64,000 bases of DNA from Zhengitettix transpicula (taxonomy: Eukaryota; Arthropoda; Insecta; Orthoptera; Tetrigidae): assembly GCA_037074705.1 (NCBI GenBank), contig CM073593.1, positions 105,299,738 to 105,363,737 on the forward strand, written 5' to 3'. Below the pieces are notes generated by a model that was given only the letters and a program-made list of their open reading frames with translations, did not search any database and was not told the origin of the DNA. A program made the position numbers and the translations under genes. Shown in pieces: positions 10,386 to 22,545 of this stretch; the first letter of the stretch is position 1, and each line of letters starts with the position of its first letter.

Positions 10386-10464
10386 TGGATGTTACAATAA
10401 TAATAAAATTTAAGTTGACTACTGCGCGGTTGGTCCACACGTTTTCGTGTGGCTGCTATTTTTA

Positions 10465-10570
10465 TCTTTGAATTTAAGTATGAAGTCAGACAGCTATATA
10501 ATTATGTGGTGTATATATTTTTTGTCTCTTAATTATTCTCTGTTAATTCGCAACTTGTTTTTCTAATTTT
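10465..10570 (+). repeat. Family I short repeat, copy 1
   Basis: It shares AAGTATGAAGTCAG(A/G)CAG, TTAATTATT and GTTAATT(C/G)GCAACTTGTTT with 11695-11790. Only two copies were seen; nature unknown. Confidence 0.6.
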
Positions 10571-10639
10571 TTAAATATTTCTTTCTGTTTTTCTTGTTTT
10601 TTTTACTTTTCTTTGCCTTTTTTCACTTTTTCTTTCTTT

Positions 10640-11350
10640 CATTTCTACTCCCAGGCAATATAATCGAAGTTATGTCTGCACAAGTGAACCGTCGCATGTG
10701 ATTGGCCCACTGCAGCAAGAAGGCTGCTCCTCAAGGGTGACCGATGCAAATCGATAGCTCGCGCCTGTGGGTGGCGCCAACTCGCGGAGTTTCCCGTCCA
10801 CGTGGGTTTGTGGGTCGCGAAGCCCACACTCACTGCGTTTGTTGACGTTGGGCGAAGCCTCGTGCAGGTTTTAACTGCGGCCTGGTGCCCACGACTTCTC
10901 ATTCATAATGTATGGCCCAGTCGCCCACTTCCCAGCCGCGCCACCACCTAAAAATCCCCCCCCCCTCCCTCTTCAAAAAGTCCCCTTCTTTCACGTGTTT
11001 CCAGAATTCACTCAAGCCCGGTCACGGTCGAATTATCCTCTGAGATCTCACACGCAAACGCTCAAAACACGCGGCTGTTGAGAGACACAACCGCGGACGT
11101 TGAACAACTTACGTCTCTGGTACACGTTTACTACGTAACAAGGCAGAATTAGGTGTTTCAAACATTTTTTTTAAAATTAATAATTTGGCAATGATTTGGA
11201 GCGCTTTGGACGGGGATGACATCACCGGGGGGTGAAAAGTGGCAGTGGCCGGCGTTTTGTTGAGAGGGTTCGGGTCTGTGACGGCCATTCTCACTCATCT
11301 GTTTGGCAGACCAGAGGAGTGGAAGGACAGCAGCTGACGAGGGCCCGTCA
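10640..11350. other. GC-rich unassigned block
   Basis: This is locally GC-rich against its AT-rich neighbours. An 85-codon minus-strand frame at 10645-10902 and a 61-codon one at 11109-11294 match nothing recognised. It might hold an exon or a regulatory region, but the sequence alone does not show which. Confidence 0.3.
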
Positions 11351-11694
11351 CGAGCGGCCGAAATTTATATATATATATTTATTGTAATAATCATATGTTG
11401 TTAAACAATTTAAAATGAAACAGTGCCCCACATTGGTGAAGCCAAAAATGTGGTATATAAATTTAAATTACAATTAAGTACAAAAAACAGTTAGCCCACG
11501 TTGAATGCATTAATTTAAATTCTTACTCTGATGGTCTTTTTTATCTGCGCCCTTAAATAAACAAAAGGTATTACTCTGTTCAAAGGAAAAACAAAATCTG
11601 ACGATTTTATCTTTAACGTAGGGTTTATAATTAATAATTGAATGTAATTATGACTTACAATTTCTCTCTCTCAATCACTCACTTTACCATTTAA

Positions 11695-11895
11695 TCGAAG
11701 TATGAAGTCAGGCAGTAATAATTATGTATATTTAATCACTTAATTATTGTCTTGTTAATTGGCAACTTGTTTATATAAATATTTTATTTTTTAGATTAAA
11801 TTTTTTATTCATTCCATTAGTCCTCGGTCGAGGAAATAGGATACGACATGTTATAATATTACAAGCAAATAATAAATTATTAGATTTACAAAGTT
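11695..11895 (+). repeat. Family I copy 2 joined to family E copy 1
   Basis: The family I part ends near 11790. Family E follows with TTCCATTAGTCCTCG and GGATACGACATG (11812-11850). Family E also occurs at 19105-19265, 26790-26960 (inverted) and 28200-28370. Confidence 0.6.
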
Positions 11896-11918
11896 TAAAA
11901 ACCAAACACTGTACTTTA

Positions 11919-11921
<3 letters not shown>

Positions 11922-11986
<65 letters not shown>

Positions 11987-11990
11987 ATTA
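11922..11990. repeat. (AT)n microsatellite
   Basis: Alternating AT over about 65 bases, directly in front of a family A insertion. Confidence 0.95.
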
Positions 11991-12508
11991 GAAACAGGCT
12001 ACATGAGGGTAATCCACATGGTGACAACTCCCCTTTAATAGCATAGGAAGGGATTTCAAATAGGGGATGTGGAAGGGTAGAGGAAGGTAGCCAAGGGTTA
12101 ACTAGGGGCCCCCGGGTAATATTTTAAGGATCCTACCCAGCATTCGCCTAAAGAAATGTAGGAAAAACCCTAGAACAACCTGCATCAGGTAGGTGGGGCA
12201 TTGGGTACTTGTCCCACGCCCTTCCGATAGCGGGAGAGGAGTTTGCTGTGTGGACGCAGCATTCCCTTCTCCGTGCCTCGACCATAATAGGAGGCAGCTG
12301 GCCGACTATTCCAATGGGAATAGCGGACAACTCTTACAGTATGCCCAAGGTTTGTGACCCCGGAACATAGACCTCTCAGAACAGGTCGAGGTGCCTCGGC
12401 TTGTGGGAACCTTAGTTCAAAAACGGAGAGGAAAAGGCATCCCCAAAGGTAGCCCCTTCGTATGTCTCCTACAAGGTTCTGCCTGCGAGAGAATAGCCCT
12501 CGCAGGAA
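11990..12508 (-). mobile_element. Family A retroposon, near full length
   Basis: It runs from the tail end (GGCTACATGAGGGTAATCC at 11996) to the terminal hairpin CCTGCGAG / CTCGCAGG (12479-12507). Here the A-tail end borders an (AT)n run and the hairpin end borders another one (12510-12530), so the insertion may sit within an AT microsatellite. Reading frames on both strands recur in other copies but carry no known domain. Confidence 0.8.
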
Positions 12509-12529
12509 TCATATATATATATATATATA

Positions 12530-13920
12530 TAATTTGAAACAGCTCGACTTATCCTTCAAGCCTAATTACCGCCCTGGTGGAGTTGCACTTCCAAAAATAA
12601 ATTACGATGTAATTGTAAAATTAATAATTTATAAAAATTCATTCGTATATTGTGTAGGATAACCACCCCCTTGACAGAAGGGAATAGGAACAAAAAATGA
12701 ACCTTGTGTGACGTACCAAAAAAAATTAATCTTCAGTCTTTCAAAACTTCCGTTCGGTTATGATTACACAGGCTTGTCTTGTAAAGGGAAACTGTGGGAG
12801 GGGAGGGGTGGGGTGGGGGTTGAAGAGAGACATGATGACGCGTTGATTAACAGCAGAGCAGTAGAAAGAGGGAAAGGAAAGTGTCAATAATATCGCCGTT
12901 GTGATGTCCGTTTCAGCAAGAGCCAATTTCCTCTGTCCAACTCTCTCTTTCATCACACACACACACACACACACACACTGGTTCCGTATGTGTCGTCCTC
13001 GTACAATATTCCGCAAAGTAGGCAACTCAGTTGTTTTTATTCCCCCTACGACTGTCTCGTCGTCCTATTATCACCCCAACTTAACAATTCACCCATGAAC
13101 TTTAACCGATGTCTTTTGATTGTGTCCATTCACATCCATCCTCACCAATTGCTTGAGAAAACCTCGCATGTTCATGTCAATTTCCTTTCAGATCATCCTC
13201 CAAAACGAAAACAAAAAATAGGGGTACGACCTTGAAGACAGAGCTATGTTACTTTCCAACTGCAAGGGTCCATCAACACAACATAAATATTGTCCGAAAA
13301 CATATTTAATATCTAAATGAGTAACGCTGTAGGAGCAAAGATAACACATGCGTCGCAGATGAAAGTTCCGTTACCACGGCAACGGTAATATAAACAACAG
13401 TAGTAGTATCTGTGACTTCTTCATCTTAGTAACACTTCATTTAGTATTAAATTTTTTTTCTAATCACGTTCAGACCGACGACGAAGTCAGAGATACTGCT
13501 ACTGTTGTTTATATTTTCGTTGCCGTGGTAACGGAACTTTAATCTGTGATGTGTGTGTGTGTGTGTGTTATCTTTGCTTCTACTAACCCTTTAACAGATT
13601 AGATTGAACAAAATCCAACATCCTACTGTCACTCGTGCCCAAACACCTCAATCCCAAAATTATTCTTGTACTCCCTTATTCACAAATTTCTACATCACAA
13701 CTCCGCCCAAATTTTTAATTAAAGCACATCAAATCTCCGCCATTTTCAGATCTACTAACACAAGGACCCACTTCACACTCCTATGTACGGCAAGTGTAAC
13801 ATACATTTAACCGATGGCACCATGTAACATCCCGCCTGTCATCATGTAACACTTCACCTCTGTGAACATGTCTCATTCCAGCAGTTGGAAATGGGAAGTC
13901 CAAATAGATCGTTCACCAAC
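12530..13920. other. Unassigned, with CA/TG microsatellites
   Basis: (AC)n at 12955-12979 and (GT)n at 13550-13568. A near-repeat links 13357-13396 (GTTCCGTTACCACGGCAACG) with the inverse at 13510-13540 and with 43316-43365, which also has TAGTAGTA and GTTGCCGT segments, so a degraded inverted repeat is present. No gene was recognised. Confidence 0.45.
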
Positions 13921-13925
13921 CGAGC

Positions 13926-14035
13926 TATACCTCCGTTAGCTCACCTGGCTACCGATCTAGAGGATAAAGGAAGAATTAAGAACAGGAAATAGGAAAGTCG
14001 GTAACGTGAGGGTTCGGGTTCAACTAATTGAACCT
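13926..14035 (+). other. tRNA-like fragment, weak
   Basis: TTAGCTCACCTGG resembles an internal A box and GGTTCGGGTTC a B box about 75 bases on. Spacing and stems do not fit a standard tRNA, and I could not close an acceptor stem. It may be an old tRNA-derived SINE head or chance. Confidence 0.2.
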
Positions 14036-14634
14036 AGGCGTAGTGGTTGGTGTTTCGCTGCACTTCAGTCAAATAAGAGCTGATGAAGAATAAATAGATT
14101 TAATAGTTAGAAATAAAATAAAGGAAGACAAACTGGCGGATAGCACCAGGAGCCACCAACCCGTCTGGAGGTTGGATCACGACTGACTTTCCCCAAGAGC
14201 TCTGAACCATTCGAAGACTCCTTTCCCCCTCCCTGATGATTTTAAGTCTCCAATGGGAAAAACTCTTACAGGGTGGAGATTTCTGCTGACGTGTACATGT
14301 CTGCATAAAGTACTTAAAATGCTGACGTCCGTCTAGACGCAGCGTCATCACAGCTGCCTAGGCGTAAGGGGTGAAGACTTATGTGTTGTGTTTAGTAACT
14401 CGCTATATCTATCTTTAACTGCATCAGCGTTCTGCGCCCTCTTAGGTCCGCTATGCTGAAGAGACGTTATGATAAGAGGGCACGTGTAGACTATTTATTA
14501 TATTACACAAGCATTGCCTAGTTTACAAAATCTCTTGCATCTAACTGTAACTCCTGCTACATAGGCAGGAACAAAACGTTCACTTAATACCCGTATCAAG
14601 GAACATAATGTCTAATATCAAAGACAAATACGGC

Positions 14635-14830
14635 TGATTGAAAATAATGAAGACCACACAACAACGTTTCTGGGATCCTTGCCCCTTTCCTCAGGTGCGA
14701 AGAAGAGCCTAGCGCGACACAACTGCACTCGTCCATTGACAAGGAACCCAGAAACGTTGTTTGGTATTAATCACTATTTTTTTTTGTCTGAATAGACTAT
14801 CTTTCTTATTCAAAGACAATCTGTTAGTCT
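14635..14830. repeat. Family C terminus as an inverted pair
   Basis: The C right end appears first inverted (ACCACACAACAACGTTTCTGG then CTCAGGTG, 14651-14697) and then direct (CCCAGAAACGTTGTTTGGTA and a TTTTTGTCTGAATAGACTATC variant, 14748-14815). The interior keeps only the GCGACACAACTGCACT block. The result is a compact fold-back of about 190 bp. Confidence 0.65.
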
Positions 14831-14984
14831 TCATGTGAAACATACATTTGATTGGCAAAATGCTAAGATTTTTAGACCAGGTACAATTCCAGAGATGCTT
14901 CTCATTAAATCACACATCACAACTATTAATGTGCAGACGGACTCCGCAGTTTCTACGATCCCTTATTGTTACGCTTTCCCATTG

Positions 14985-15540
14985 CCGTCGCTTTTGAGTT
15001 AGATTTTACGCTCTAGTTCTCTTGATTGTCGCTTCCGATTACTAACTAGTATTTTTATATTATAGAAAACTCTGCGCATTTTTTTTTATCTTCTTGAAGA
15101 ATTACGTCATAGCCGTGGAGCTTCTGTAATGAATCACAATAATTAAAACGCAGAATTTAACAAATACTGATGCAAAATAAAGAGTTTTCGATTATAAACG
15201 TAATAAATGTGTGTTGTTAATTTCCTCGATTTAAATATAAAATATTCTTGGCTTTTGAGTTTTGTCCAACTGTCGACGAGTGCAGTTGTGTCGCTCTAGG
15301 CTCCTCTCAGCGCAGCTGAAGAAAAGGGGACAAAGATCATAGAGCCGTAGTAGTGTGGTACGACATTTGAGTTTTTGTCAGTTTTGACAAGTGCAGTTGT
15401 GTCGCTCTAGGCTCCTCTCATCTTAGCACCTGAAAATAGAGGACGAGGATCGCAGAAACGTTGTTGTGTGGTTATCATCACTTCTTTTGTCTGTATTTGG
15501 CTGTCTTTCTTCTTATTATTTTTCATTCAGACCTAAAATT
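14985..15540 (+). repeat. Family C with duplicated right end
   Basis: It matches C from GCTCTAGTTCTCTTGATTGT (15011) on. The GTCGCTCTAGGCTCCTCTCA block occurs twice (15290-15309 and 15400-15419). The first is followed by a decayed terminus (GAGCCGTAGTAGTGTGG) and the second by the normal one (GAAACGTTGTTGTGTGG and GTCTGTATTTGGCTG). This looks like a local tandem duplication of about 110 bp. Confidence 0.7.
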
Positions 15541-15544
15541 TCTT

Positions 15545-16017
15545 TCATTCTTAAATGTCTGCTTAAAATCGTCCGATTGCTTTCCTGGTATGTAAGAAGA
15601 AACACACACATTCCAGACTGATTTTCAAGGTGTTGCTCGGCGTCAAGTACGTCACGCCTCTGCAGTTTATGAAAGCAATCAACGAGCTTTTAGCAGCAGC
15701 AGCCTCCTCCTCGAGTGTTGGTGGTGTTGCCACTGCGTCGTTGTCCACGGCGACTTCTTCAGAGTATCCGGCGAAGAAGAGACGAGCCGCGCCACGATTG
15801 ATCTTGTTTACGTCAAGTCGTAAAGCCAATGTGTGTGTTAACTACTCAGATTAGCCGGAGCTCTTTATGAGCGCTTATTTAGTAGCTTGACGACCGTGTG
15901 TGACTTGCCTCGCTGTGTTAATGGACCCATCGCCCCTCCCCCGCGTCATTATTCGCGAGTTAGAAACAATACGAAGATAGCGCACGGGGGCGGCGAATCA
16001 AATATTACCCGCGCGCG

Positions 16018-16051
<34 letters not shown>

Positions 16052-16455
16052 CTCTCTCATTCACTTGCAATTTTCCTTGGCTCACAGTAAATGCGGGGAA
16101 GACAATTAAGAGGCCTCGTTCTCAAGAGCACAATACCCGGCCGTACGTTTGCCCCCCCCCCCCCCCCCGTCCCACCGTCCCATGCACGGGAGATCCTCCT
16201 CCAGCGAGCGCTTCTTGCTGTTTGCACAGTAAAACCACTCGTGAAACAATGGAAAGTGATTGAGGAAGATGAGGAAGGAGGCGGCGGCGGCAAATCTCTT
16301 CCGCAAACATCGCCTTCGGGTCTCTTACAATTTTTCACTATGCGAGCGAATAATTTTGGTCTCCCCAGTAATACTTTAAAACCATATGTGCGTGTCCTTG
16401 TTAATACCAGACAAAAATAAGTGATAATATAAATAAATGTTCCATCAACACAACG
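15545..16455. other. GC-rich unassigned block with microsatellites
   Basis: It includes (GT)n at 16020-16050 and a C-run at 16152-16168. Frames on both strands (for example 15630-15854 plus, 74 codons, with an alanine/serine run) are low complexity and unrecognised. CpG density is above that of the surrounding DNA, so an exon or promoter is possible but unsupported. Confidence 0.35.
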
Positions 16456-16462
16456 TAAATAT

Positions 16463-16993
16463 TGCAAAAGGATGCCGGCGAGAGGATTCCCTCGCAGGTG
16501 AACCTTCACAGACACCTCGGGCGGGAGCTACCTTTGGGGAAGCCTTCACAACTCTCTGGTTTTTTTGAAAATGCCGAGGCACCTCGGCCTGTTCTGAGAG
16601 GTGTATGTTCCGGGGTCGCAGACCTTGGGCATACGGTAAGAGTTGTCCACTATGCCTATTGGAATAGTCGGCCAGCTGCCTCCTAAACCGGCCAAGGCAT
16701 GGTGAGGGGTAAGCTGCAACCCCACAGCAAACTCCTCTCCCGCCACCGGAAGGGCGCGGGACAAGTACCAAATGCCCAACCTACCTGATGCAGGTTTTTC
16801 TAGGGTTTTCTCTGCATTACTTTTAGGTGAATTCCGGGTAGGATCCTTAAACCACAGCCCGGGGCCCCTAGTTAACCCTTCGCTACCTTCCTCTACCCTT
16901 CCGCATCCCCCCCCTTTCAAATCCCTTCGTATGCTATTAAAGGGGATTTGCCCAACGTGAATTACCCTCATGTAGCCTCTTGCCCTTAAAAAA
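16463..16993 (+). mobile_element. Family A retroposon, full length, subfamily 2
   Basis: It has the 5' hairpin at 16472-16498 and ends with CATGTAGCCTCTTGCCCTT plus an A-run (16969-16993). Just after the hairpin it has GTGAACCTTCACAGA, a variant shared with the copy at 46790 (GTGAACGTTCCCAGA) but not with the others. That defines a second subfamily. It sits just after a C-related fragment (16405-16440). Confidence 0.8.
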
Positions 16994-17224
16994 ACGCAAT
17001 TATTTAGCTTAATTAATAGCAAAAAACCAGGAAACCAAAAACCATGTAAAAGTTTCAAAAGGTGAAGGGACAAAAATCCAACAGTTACTAATTTGTATGA
17101 AAATTTAAAAATTGTTTATATCCAAAAGAAATGGAAACAATAATATTTGTGTTATCAGTAGACGTATGTCGTCACAGTTGGCGTCCATATTGTATGATCA
17201 CAGAAATAATTTATTAACAAAAAA

Positions 17225-17275
17225 ATATCGCGTCGTTTCGTCCTAAATCTAGGACTTCATCAGGTGTAAAATTCA
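17225..17275 (-). ncRNA. Hammerhead-like motif with perfect helix II
   Basis: The minus strand reads CTGATGA (17257-17263), A, then GTCCTA and TAGGAC as a 6-bp helix with loop GATT, then GAAAC. The expected GTH triplet has become GACGCG, so catalysis should be lost while folding remains. Confidence 0.55.
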
Positions 17276-17944
17276 ATTATATAAATTTCGTAGATTGCCA
17301 AATATTCTTATATAAACTATTAACCAAAAATTAATGTTATACAGTAAATAAGTCTTTCGTAGTATTTCCTATGAATTCTCTGACCTCGTAGGACACCGCA
17401 TGAAGTCCTTCATTTACGTGTAATCTGTGTGTTAATATTTTTTTTTTGTTAATAAATAATTTCTGTCCAATTTTGGACGTGTTGATCCATTTATAATTTA
17501 TTTTACAGGTATGAATGTTTATTTTTAATAAATGATGTAATCGATAATGGCAATTTTTTTTCTGACCTTCGCATTGAAACCCAACGCAAGTTTTTTTTCG
17601 TCCGTTCTTCTAGAGCTAGATCAATGTTACATTCGCAGGGTAAATATTCTCCTGTTCTCGTGTATCCTTAAGAGTGCTTTTATCGTGAAACAAATACAAT
17701 AAGGCTTGTTTAGAAACGCGTCCTGCAGCTCCTCCTCCTCCTCCTCGCATCTACTATAAAAGTAAGACAACAACCACAAGGCAACATAATCATATATTTT
17801 TTTATTTCGTTGGAGACAGAGAAATAAAATAAAATTTATTTTGGGGAGGCCTGAGCTGCACCAACACACACACACACGCACACGCACGCACTTGATGACG
17901 TAGTATAAATAAATATGCATCAGTCAATTTTAAGACAGGATTTA

Positions 17945-17990
17945 TTAATTAACATCGTTTCATCACGTAATTTGTGACCTCGTCAGGTTC
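17945..17990 (-). ncRNA. Hammerhead ribozyme motif, core intact
   Basis: The minus strand reads CTGACGA (17980-17986), helix II GTCAC/GTGAT of 5 bp, GAAAC, loop GAT and cleavage triplet GTT (17951-17953). All core residues fit the hammerhead rule. The preceding 60 bases resemble those before the motifs at 28140 and 40350 (TATAAATAAATA and GCCAATTTTAAGACAG-like), so these belong to one dispersed family. Confidence 0.55.
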
Positions 17991-18799
17991 AAGTTCTTTT
18001 AAGAAATATATTTATATGTATCATTGATGACGTATTATGTTTTATTATTATTATTATTATAAACTGTTACCCCCAGAATTTTACAGTTGTGTTAATATAA
18101 CTATATGTCTAAGCAGTGAGTAAATATTAACGAAGATATATATATGTATATATATATATATTGTAATGATTAGCCTTTATTACTAAATATTAAAAAAAAC
18201 TTTATTACATAAAATACAAAAATACATTAAATAAATATTATTGGGCGCCAGCAGACATACATATAGTCTAAAAAAAATTATCATTAGCTCCGGCTTGGTT
18301 ATAAAATCCTTCTCTACAGGGTAATGTGGGCGGCTCGGTAGCTATTCAAGAACAGAGCCTATTTCCGTACTGTGTAAAAAAAATCAACTTTTGAAGGCAC
18401 TTTACAGAAATGGTGACCCTTACTTTAACTAGTGGCGTCAGCTGACTTGCAGTGGGTCACTGGTCTTGTAGTAAGCAGCACACGATCCTCCTTCTTCGGC
18501 CTCCCCGCGATGGACGTCCACTCTCCAAAACCTTTTGTTGGCCACCGCTCGCCAAATTGTCCACCCTCTCGCCTCTCTCACTCCGCTTTCAGTCCTCTCT
18601 CTGTCTGTCTGCCTGCGTCTGTCTACTTTCACCCGGGTTCGGAGTATATATTCGTACTCCGCTCCCCCAAACGATGCAAAAAAAAGGGACGCGTACCCGC
18701 GGCTTCTTTTGGCCTCTCGGGCAGGCACACGTGCGCGTTTAATGTATTCCTACTCAGGCCCGCGCACACAAGGGCGGCCACTTAAGATTGTTATTCACT

Positions 18800-18838
<39 letters not shown>

Positions 18839-19085
18839 TACACACAAAATTATTATTATGTTAAGTTTAGACCTTAATTAAAGGTTTCATCAAATAGTTA
18901 AAGAATTCCAACATCTTAGTTATGTCAGAAAAATAAATAGAAAACATATCGGGAATATAATTCTACCAGTTCCTCATTGTTTTGTACCATGGAAGAATTA
19001 AAACGAAGATAAAAAAAAAATACTTCTTGTTGTATTGATACTGCAGCTTTTTAAAAATATATATATTTATATAGATCGTTGGCGA
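17991..19085. other. Unassigned; AT repeats and a GC patch
   Basis: (AT)n at 18801-18836. 18430-18780 is GC-richer with frames on both strands (96-117 codons), none with recognisable domains. Short AT runs lie at 18138-18163. Confidence 0.4.
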
Positions 19086-19104
19086 CGTATTATTTGATTG
19101 GATT

Positions 19105-19265
19105 TATTTTATTCCATTAGTCCTCGTATGAGGAAGCAGGATACGTCATTTCAATAAAATATTATTGGATGCTACAAATATAAATAATTAGAAGTTTATG
19201 TAAAAATACTAAAAATCGGGAACACAAATTTCCTTGTCCCACATAAGTAACACTATACAGTAATA
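19105..19265 (+). repeat. Family E copy 2
   Basis: It shares TTCCATTAGTCCTCGTATGAGG, GGATACGTCATT, ATTAGAAGTT and CCACATAAGTAA with 28200-28370. About 160 bp, AT-rich. Confidence 0.65.
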
Positions 19266-19849
19266 ATAATTATACGAAGAAATAGGGAACTGGAGGAACA
19301 GTATGGGTCATGTAGACATTAAGGGGAACAGACTGAGGTGGTTGGGGCCCATGTAGAGCGAATGTCAGAAGACGGGGTGTCAAAAAGGATCTACGAAGGA
19401 TATCCAGGTGCATCCGTGTTGGATATTTATTTTTATCCGCTTAGTGAGGCGCAGTGTCTTGCACGTATTACGTCACACTATGACGTGTGTAAAAGTGTCG
19501 CCACACACACACACACACACTGCCAGAGCTTTCTTCCCCCGCGTCCGCAGCCGCCGCCGCCATCCACCTTCACTAACAACTCCATTGTGCAAGTTTGAAG
19601 TGACTCTCTATTGAAATGCAACTTCCTGCACCTAAAATACCTGACGGACGCCCGCCACACCTTTTCCTGTCACGTGTTTCGTGGAGGGACCCGACGCCGA
19701 CGCCGGCGCTTATATTTAGAATATTTAAGAGACGCGACGCTTACACGTGCAAATGCGACGGGCGTCTGGGCTCGAGGAAAAACAACGACATCATTCACCT
19801 ACCCACGTGATCTTACATGTTAATGGTTACTGTTATATTTGATACTAGC

Positions 19850-20595
19850 TGGGTGCCCGGCGTTACCCGGGATGTCATTTATCCATTTACCCCCCTATTT
19901 GACACCACCCTAAATTTTTTTAAGTTATTTTTATATAACGCAACTCGATCCCTATCCCTAAATGTCTTGTCGGGACGGTTACATTGTTTGAATATTTCCA
20001 CCCGCACCCCTATGTGTGCTCAGCTCTCATGCCGAAAGGGGTTGAAATTTTACAAAAAAAAACCAATTATAAACGTCATTGACCTCAACAATTATTTATA
20101 CCACGCAAATATCGACCATTTAACATTTTATAAAAATTCTACCCCCGTGTAGCCCCGGCCCTGGTAGTTAAATTGCCAATTGAATGTCATTATTAAACTC
20201 GGCTACATCTGTATTTTACTCCAATCTCGATTGTATTAGCGCTATTTTCTTGTAACACGCGTCAACCTCGAACGCTAAGGGTGCTCCGTTCCCATGACGT
20301 AAGGGGGTTGAGATTATAGTCAGATAACATCGGTAGAAAGACTAGCAATCTCTTTGAACCCAACAAATATTTATCAGACTCAAATATCGGCTGTTTTAAC
20401 ATGTTTGAATATTTCCACCCCCGCTCCTGGGGGGTGGTAGACGAGTCTCACACCCCAACAGTGTTTGTTTCCTTGTCGAAAAGAACACGTGTACGAAATT
20501 TGGTGAAATTTTCTCCACCGGTGTAGATTTGTATATGAAACATACACACAAATATACATACATACAAACACTCTGTTTTATTTATTAGATTATTT
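19850..20595 (+). mobile_element. Family D, RTE-like 3' region
   Basis: It begins ACTAGCTGGGTGCCCGGCGT (19846) and ends with a GAAATTTGGTGAAATTTTC segment, GTGTAGATTTGTATATGAAAC and a (CATA)n/ACAAACA stretch leading to TTTATTAGAT. This head-and-tail pattern is common at the ends of RTE-type non-LTR elements and related SINEs in invertebrates. Stops fill all frames, so no ORF2 is present. Two related blocks (TTTGAATATTTCCACCC at 19988 and 20405) suggest an internal duplication. Confidence 0.5.
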
Positions 20596-20703
20596 AATGA
20601 ACTGACCCTAATGTAAAGTATCGATTTTTCACGAGGAATCGAAGTAATTTTCGAGGTGAATGAGTGAAATGCTACATATTAATTTATTTTTTTTACTTAA
20701 CCG

Positions 20704-20705
<2 letters not shown>

Positions 20706-20751
<46 letters not shown>
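20706..20751. repeat. (AT)n microsatellite
   Basis: An uninterrupted TA repeat of about 44 bases. Confidence 0.95.
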
Positions 20752-21367
20752 CAATCCCATAAATCCTTAATCTCCTTATGAACTGTCTCTTACATTTATC
20801 AGTTTATCAGTTCGCTGTCTAATTTTCCACGAATCGTCGCTTTTAGATAACAGCCATTTTGTCAGCTTTGTGACGGCCAAGTTCTTCGAATGGGTTTCAA
20901 TCGAATTAATGTTAGTTTAATTTACTATCGCCAGAACTTCACACTTTAAAATGAGACAACACGACAAAGTTCCTGTATAACTCTTTCCCCCCCCCTCCCC
21001 CGCCCGATCCTTTGAACCTTTCCCATGGCAGGTAGAGGCATGGAAATGGCTGCTTGAGTTAACACGCAGAGTTTCTCGGAAAGCATTTATTGCGATTGGG
21101 TATCGTCCCTCGTCCACAAGAGCCAGCCACTGCACTTGATGGTCCTCCTGGGCCGATTTTCACCTCTTCATGTCGCTCAGGATGAAAATTGCTGCCTTTG
21201 AACCGACGAAACCGAATATGCTTTTATTTTTATTTTTTTTTGGGCAAAAGAAACTAGGGAAAAAAAAGGTTTGTTGTTTGCGGATTTAAGGTTTTACTTC
21301 TGGTAAACGTTAAAAACATACCAAATGAATTTTAATTTAATATTTAACTTTTTAAAATTATTTAAAA

Positions 21368-22290
21368 CCATCTGGGTGCCTGCCGTTGCCCGGGTACTTA
21401 TTTATATAAACCCCCAAAAAATATTAAATTCTATATTAATCTTTAGTCAAGAAGTGATTTAACTGTTCCTAGTTCTTAGAACATTCTTTCGACCGATAGT
21501 GCATTAATTGAACAGCTGTAAAATACATTGATATTTATTGCGTCAGTCGCAACAAACATACCTCCGGATGTGTCCTTAAAAATACTCCTTGAGTACTGCA
21601 GGATATAATTGTTCCTCAGTCTTCAGACATTACGAAAGATTAAATTCTGAGCTTAGCTAGATTCAGAATGTAAACAAATGGTCGCCATATTGGAGTCACT
21701 AAACATGGCACGAAAATTAACTTACAAGGATGGCAACGTATTTCGTATTGTTTTTTTTATTATCATTCGATGGAGTATTACTGGATGAAAATTATAAATT
21801 TTATTCAATGGATATATTTCTGCTTTATTTCATTACGGAAGAAAGGAACTATTTCCTTTGTTCGTCGCGTAGTAACGTCTCTCTCTCTCTCGCGCGCGCG
21901 CGTGACGTCACGGTCTCTTGGTGCACAGTAATTTAACACAAAATTATCACGTTTTTCAATTATAATTATTTCCACATTTATGCTAGGGGTTTCTCACCCC
22001 CGCCATACAGTACAGTTTCTCATGTTTTGAAGAAAAATGCAATATGTCCACGCGTTTTAAATTTGTATAAATATTAACGTAAATAAATACAAATATACAT
22101 CCTTTTCTTATTATTATATAGATAGATGGATCCTGAGTATCACAATAGGTTAGATTAGTGCATGAGATTGATTAATCGTGGGGGGCAGACTCGGGGGTTC
22201 GTCGACAGGTGCAACAATTCCATGAGGTTTGAAGATCAGCCAAAAGTCTCGAAACGCATCGAGCGATGAATATAAACTGCCTAACTATAG
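21368..22290 (+). mobile_element. Family B, near complete
   Basis: It runs from CTGGGTGCCTGCCGTTGCCC to TTATATAGATAGATGGATCC and on into a 3' segment ending AACTGCCTAACTATAG. The whole matches 37206-38440 apart from the A insertion there. Conserved marks are TCAAGAAGTGATTTAAC, GTACTGCAGGATATAATTGT, CGCCATATTGGAGTCACTAA, TTCGTCGCGTAGTAACGTCT, TGACGTCA (21903-21910) and TATGCTAGGGGTTTCTCACC. No long open frame. It looks like a non-autonomous element, possibly related to D by its head motif. Confidence 0.7.
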
Positions 22291-22486
22291 ATAGATTAAC
22301 AGAAGCACATCCACAAATTCATTAATTAGCTTTTAATCTTTATAGTGAAACAAATCTGTGAAAAACACCATTCAAATTATTATTTTTTGGATAAATCATT
22401 CAACAGCGCCACGCTCAATCCTTCAGCTTTATTACGCCGCTACTTTTGTTTATTCTGCAGTTGCATGGCGATGGTTTTTGAGCGTG

Positions 22487-22545
22487 TGACGTCACCGTCG
22501 AGACAGAAAGTTGATGAAAAGGAAGCCGACTATAAATAAACAGCC
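22487..22545 (+). promoter_or_regulatory. Promoter-like CRE and TATA pair
   Basis: TGACGTCA (22487-22494) lies 36 bases before TATAAATA (22531-22538). The spacing suits a CRE-driven core promoter with a start near 22560-22570. No clear initiator, transcript or coding exon follows, so this is a candidate only. The sequence is not part of a recognised family B copy. Confidence 0.3.

Noticed and set aside
13926..14035. A functional tRNA gene
   Set aside because: A-box and B-box-like words are present but spacing is too long and no acceptor or anticodon stem closes.
16020..16090. Cys-Val repeat peptides (also near 1243, 12960, 45460 and 46060)
   Set aside because: These are translations of (GT)n/(CA)n microsatellites.
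16057..16515. 152-codon minus-strand frame
   Set aside because: It reads through a poly-G/C run and a (CA)n repeat and ends in a family A copy. No domain is recognised.
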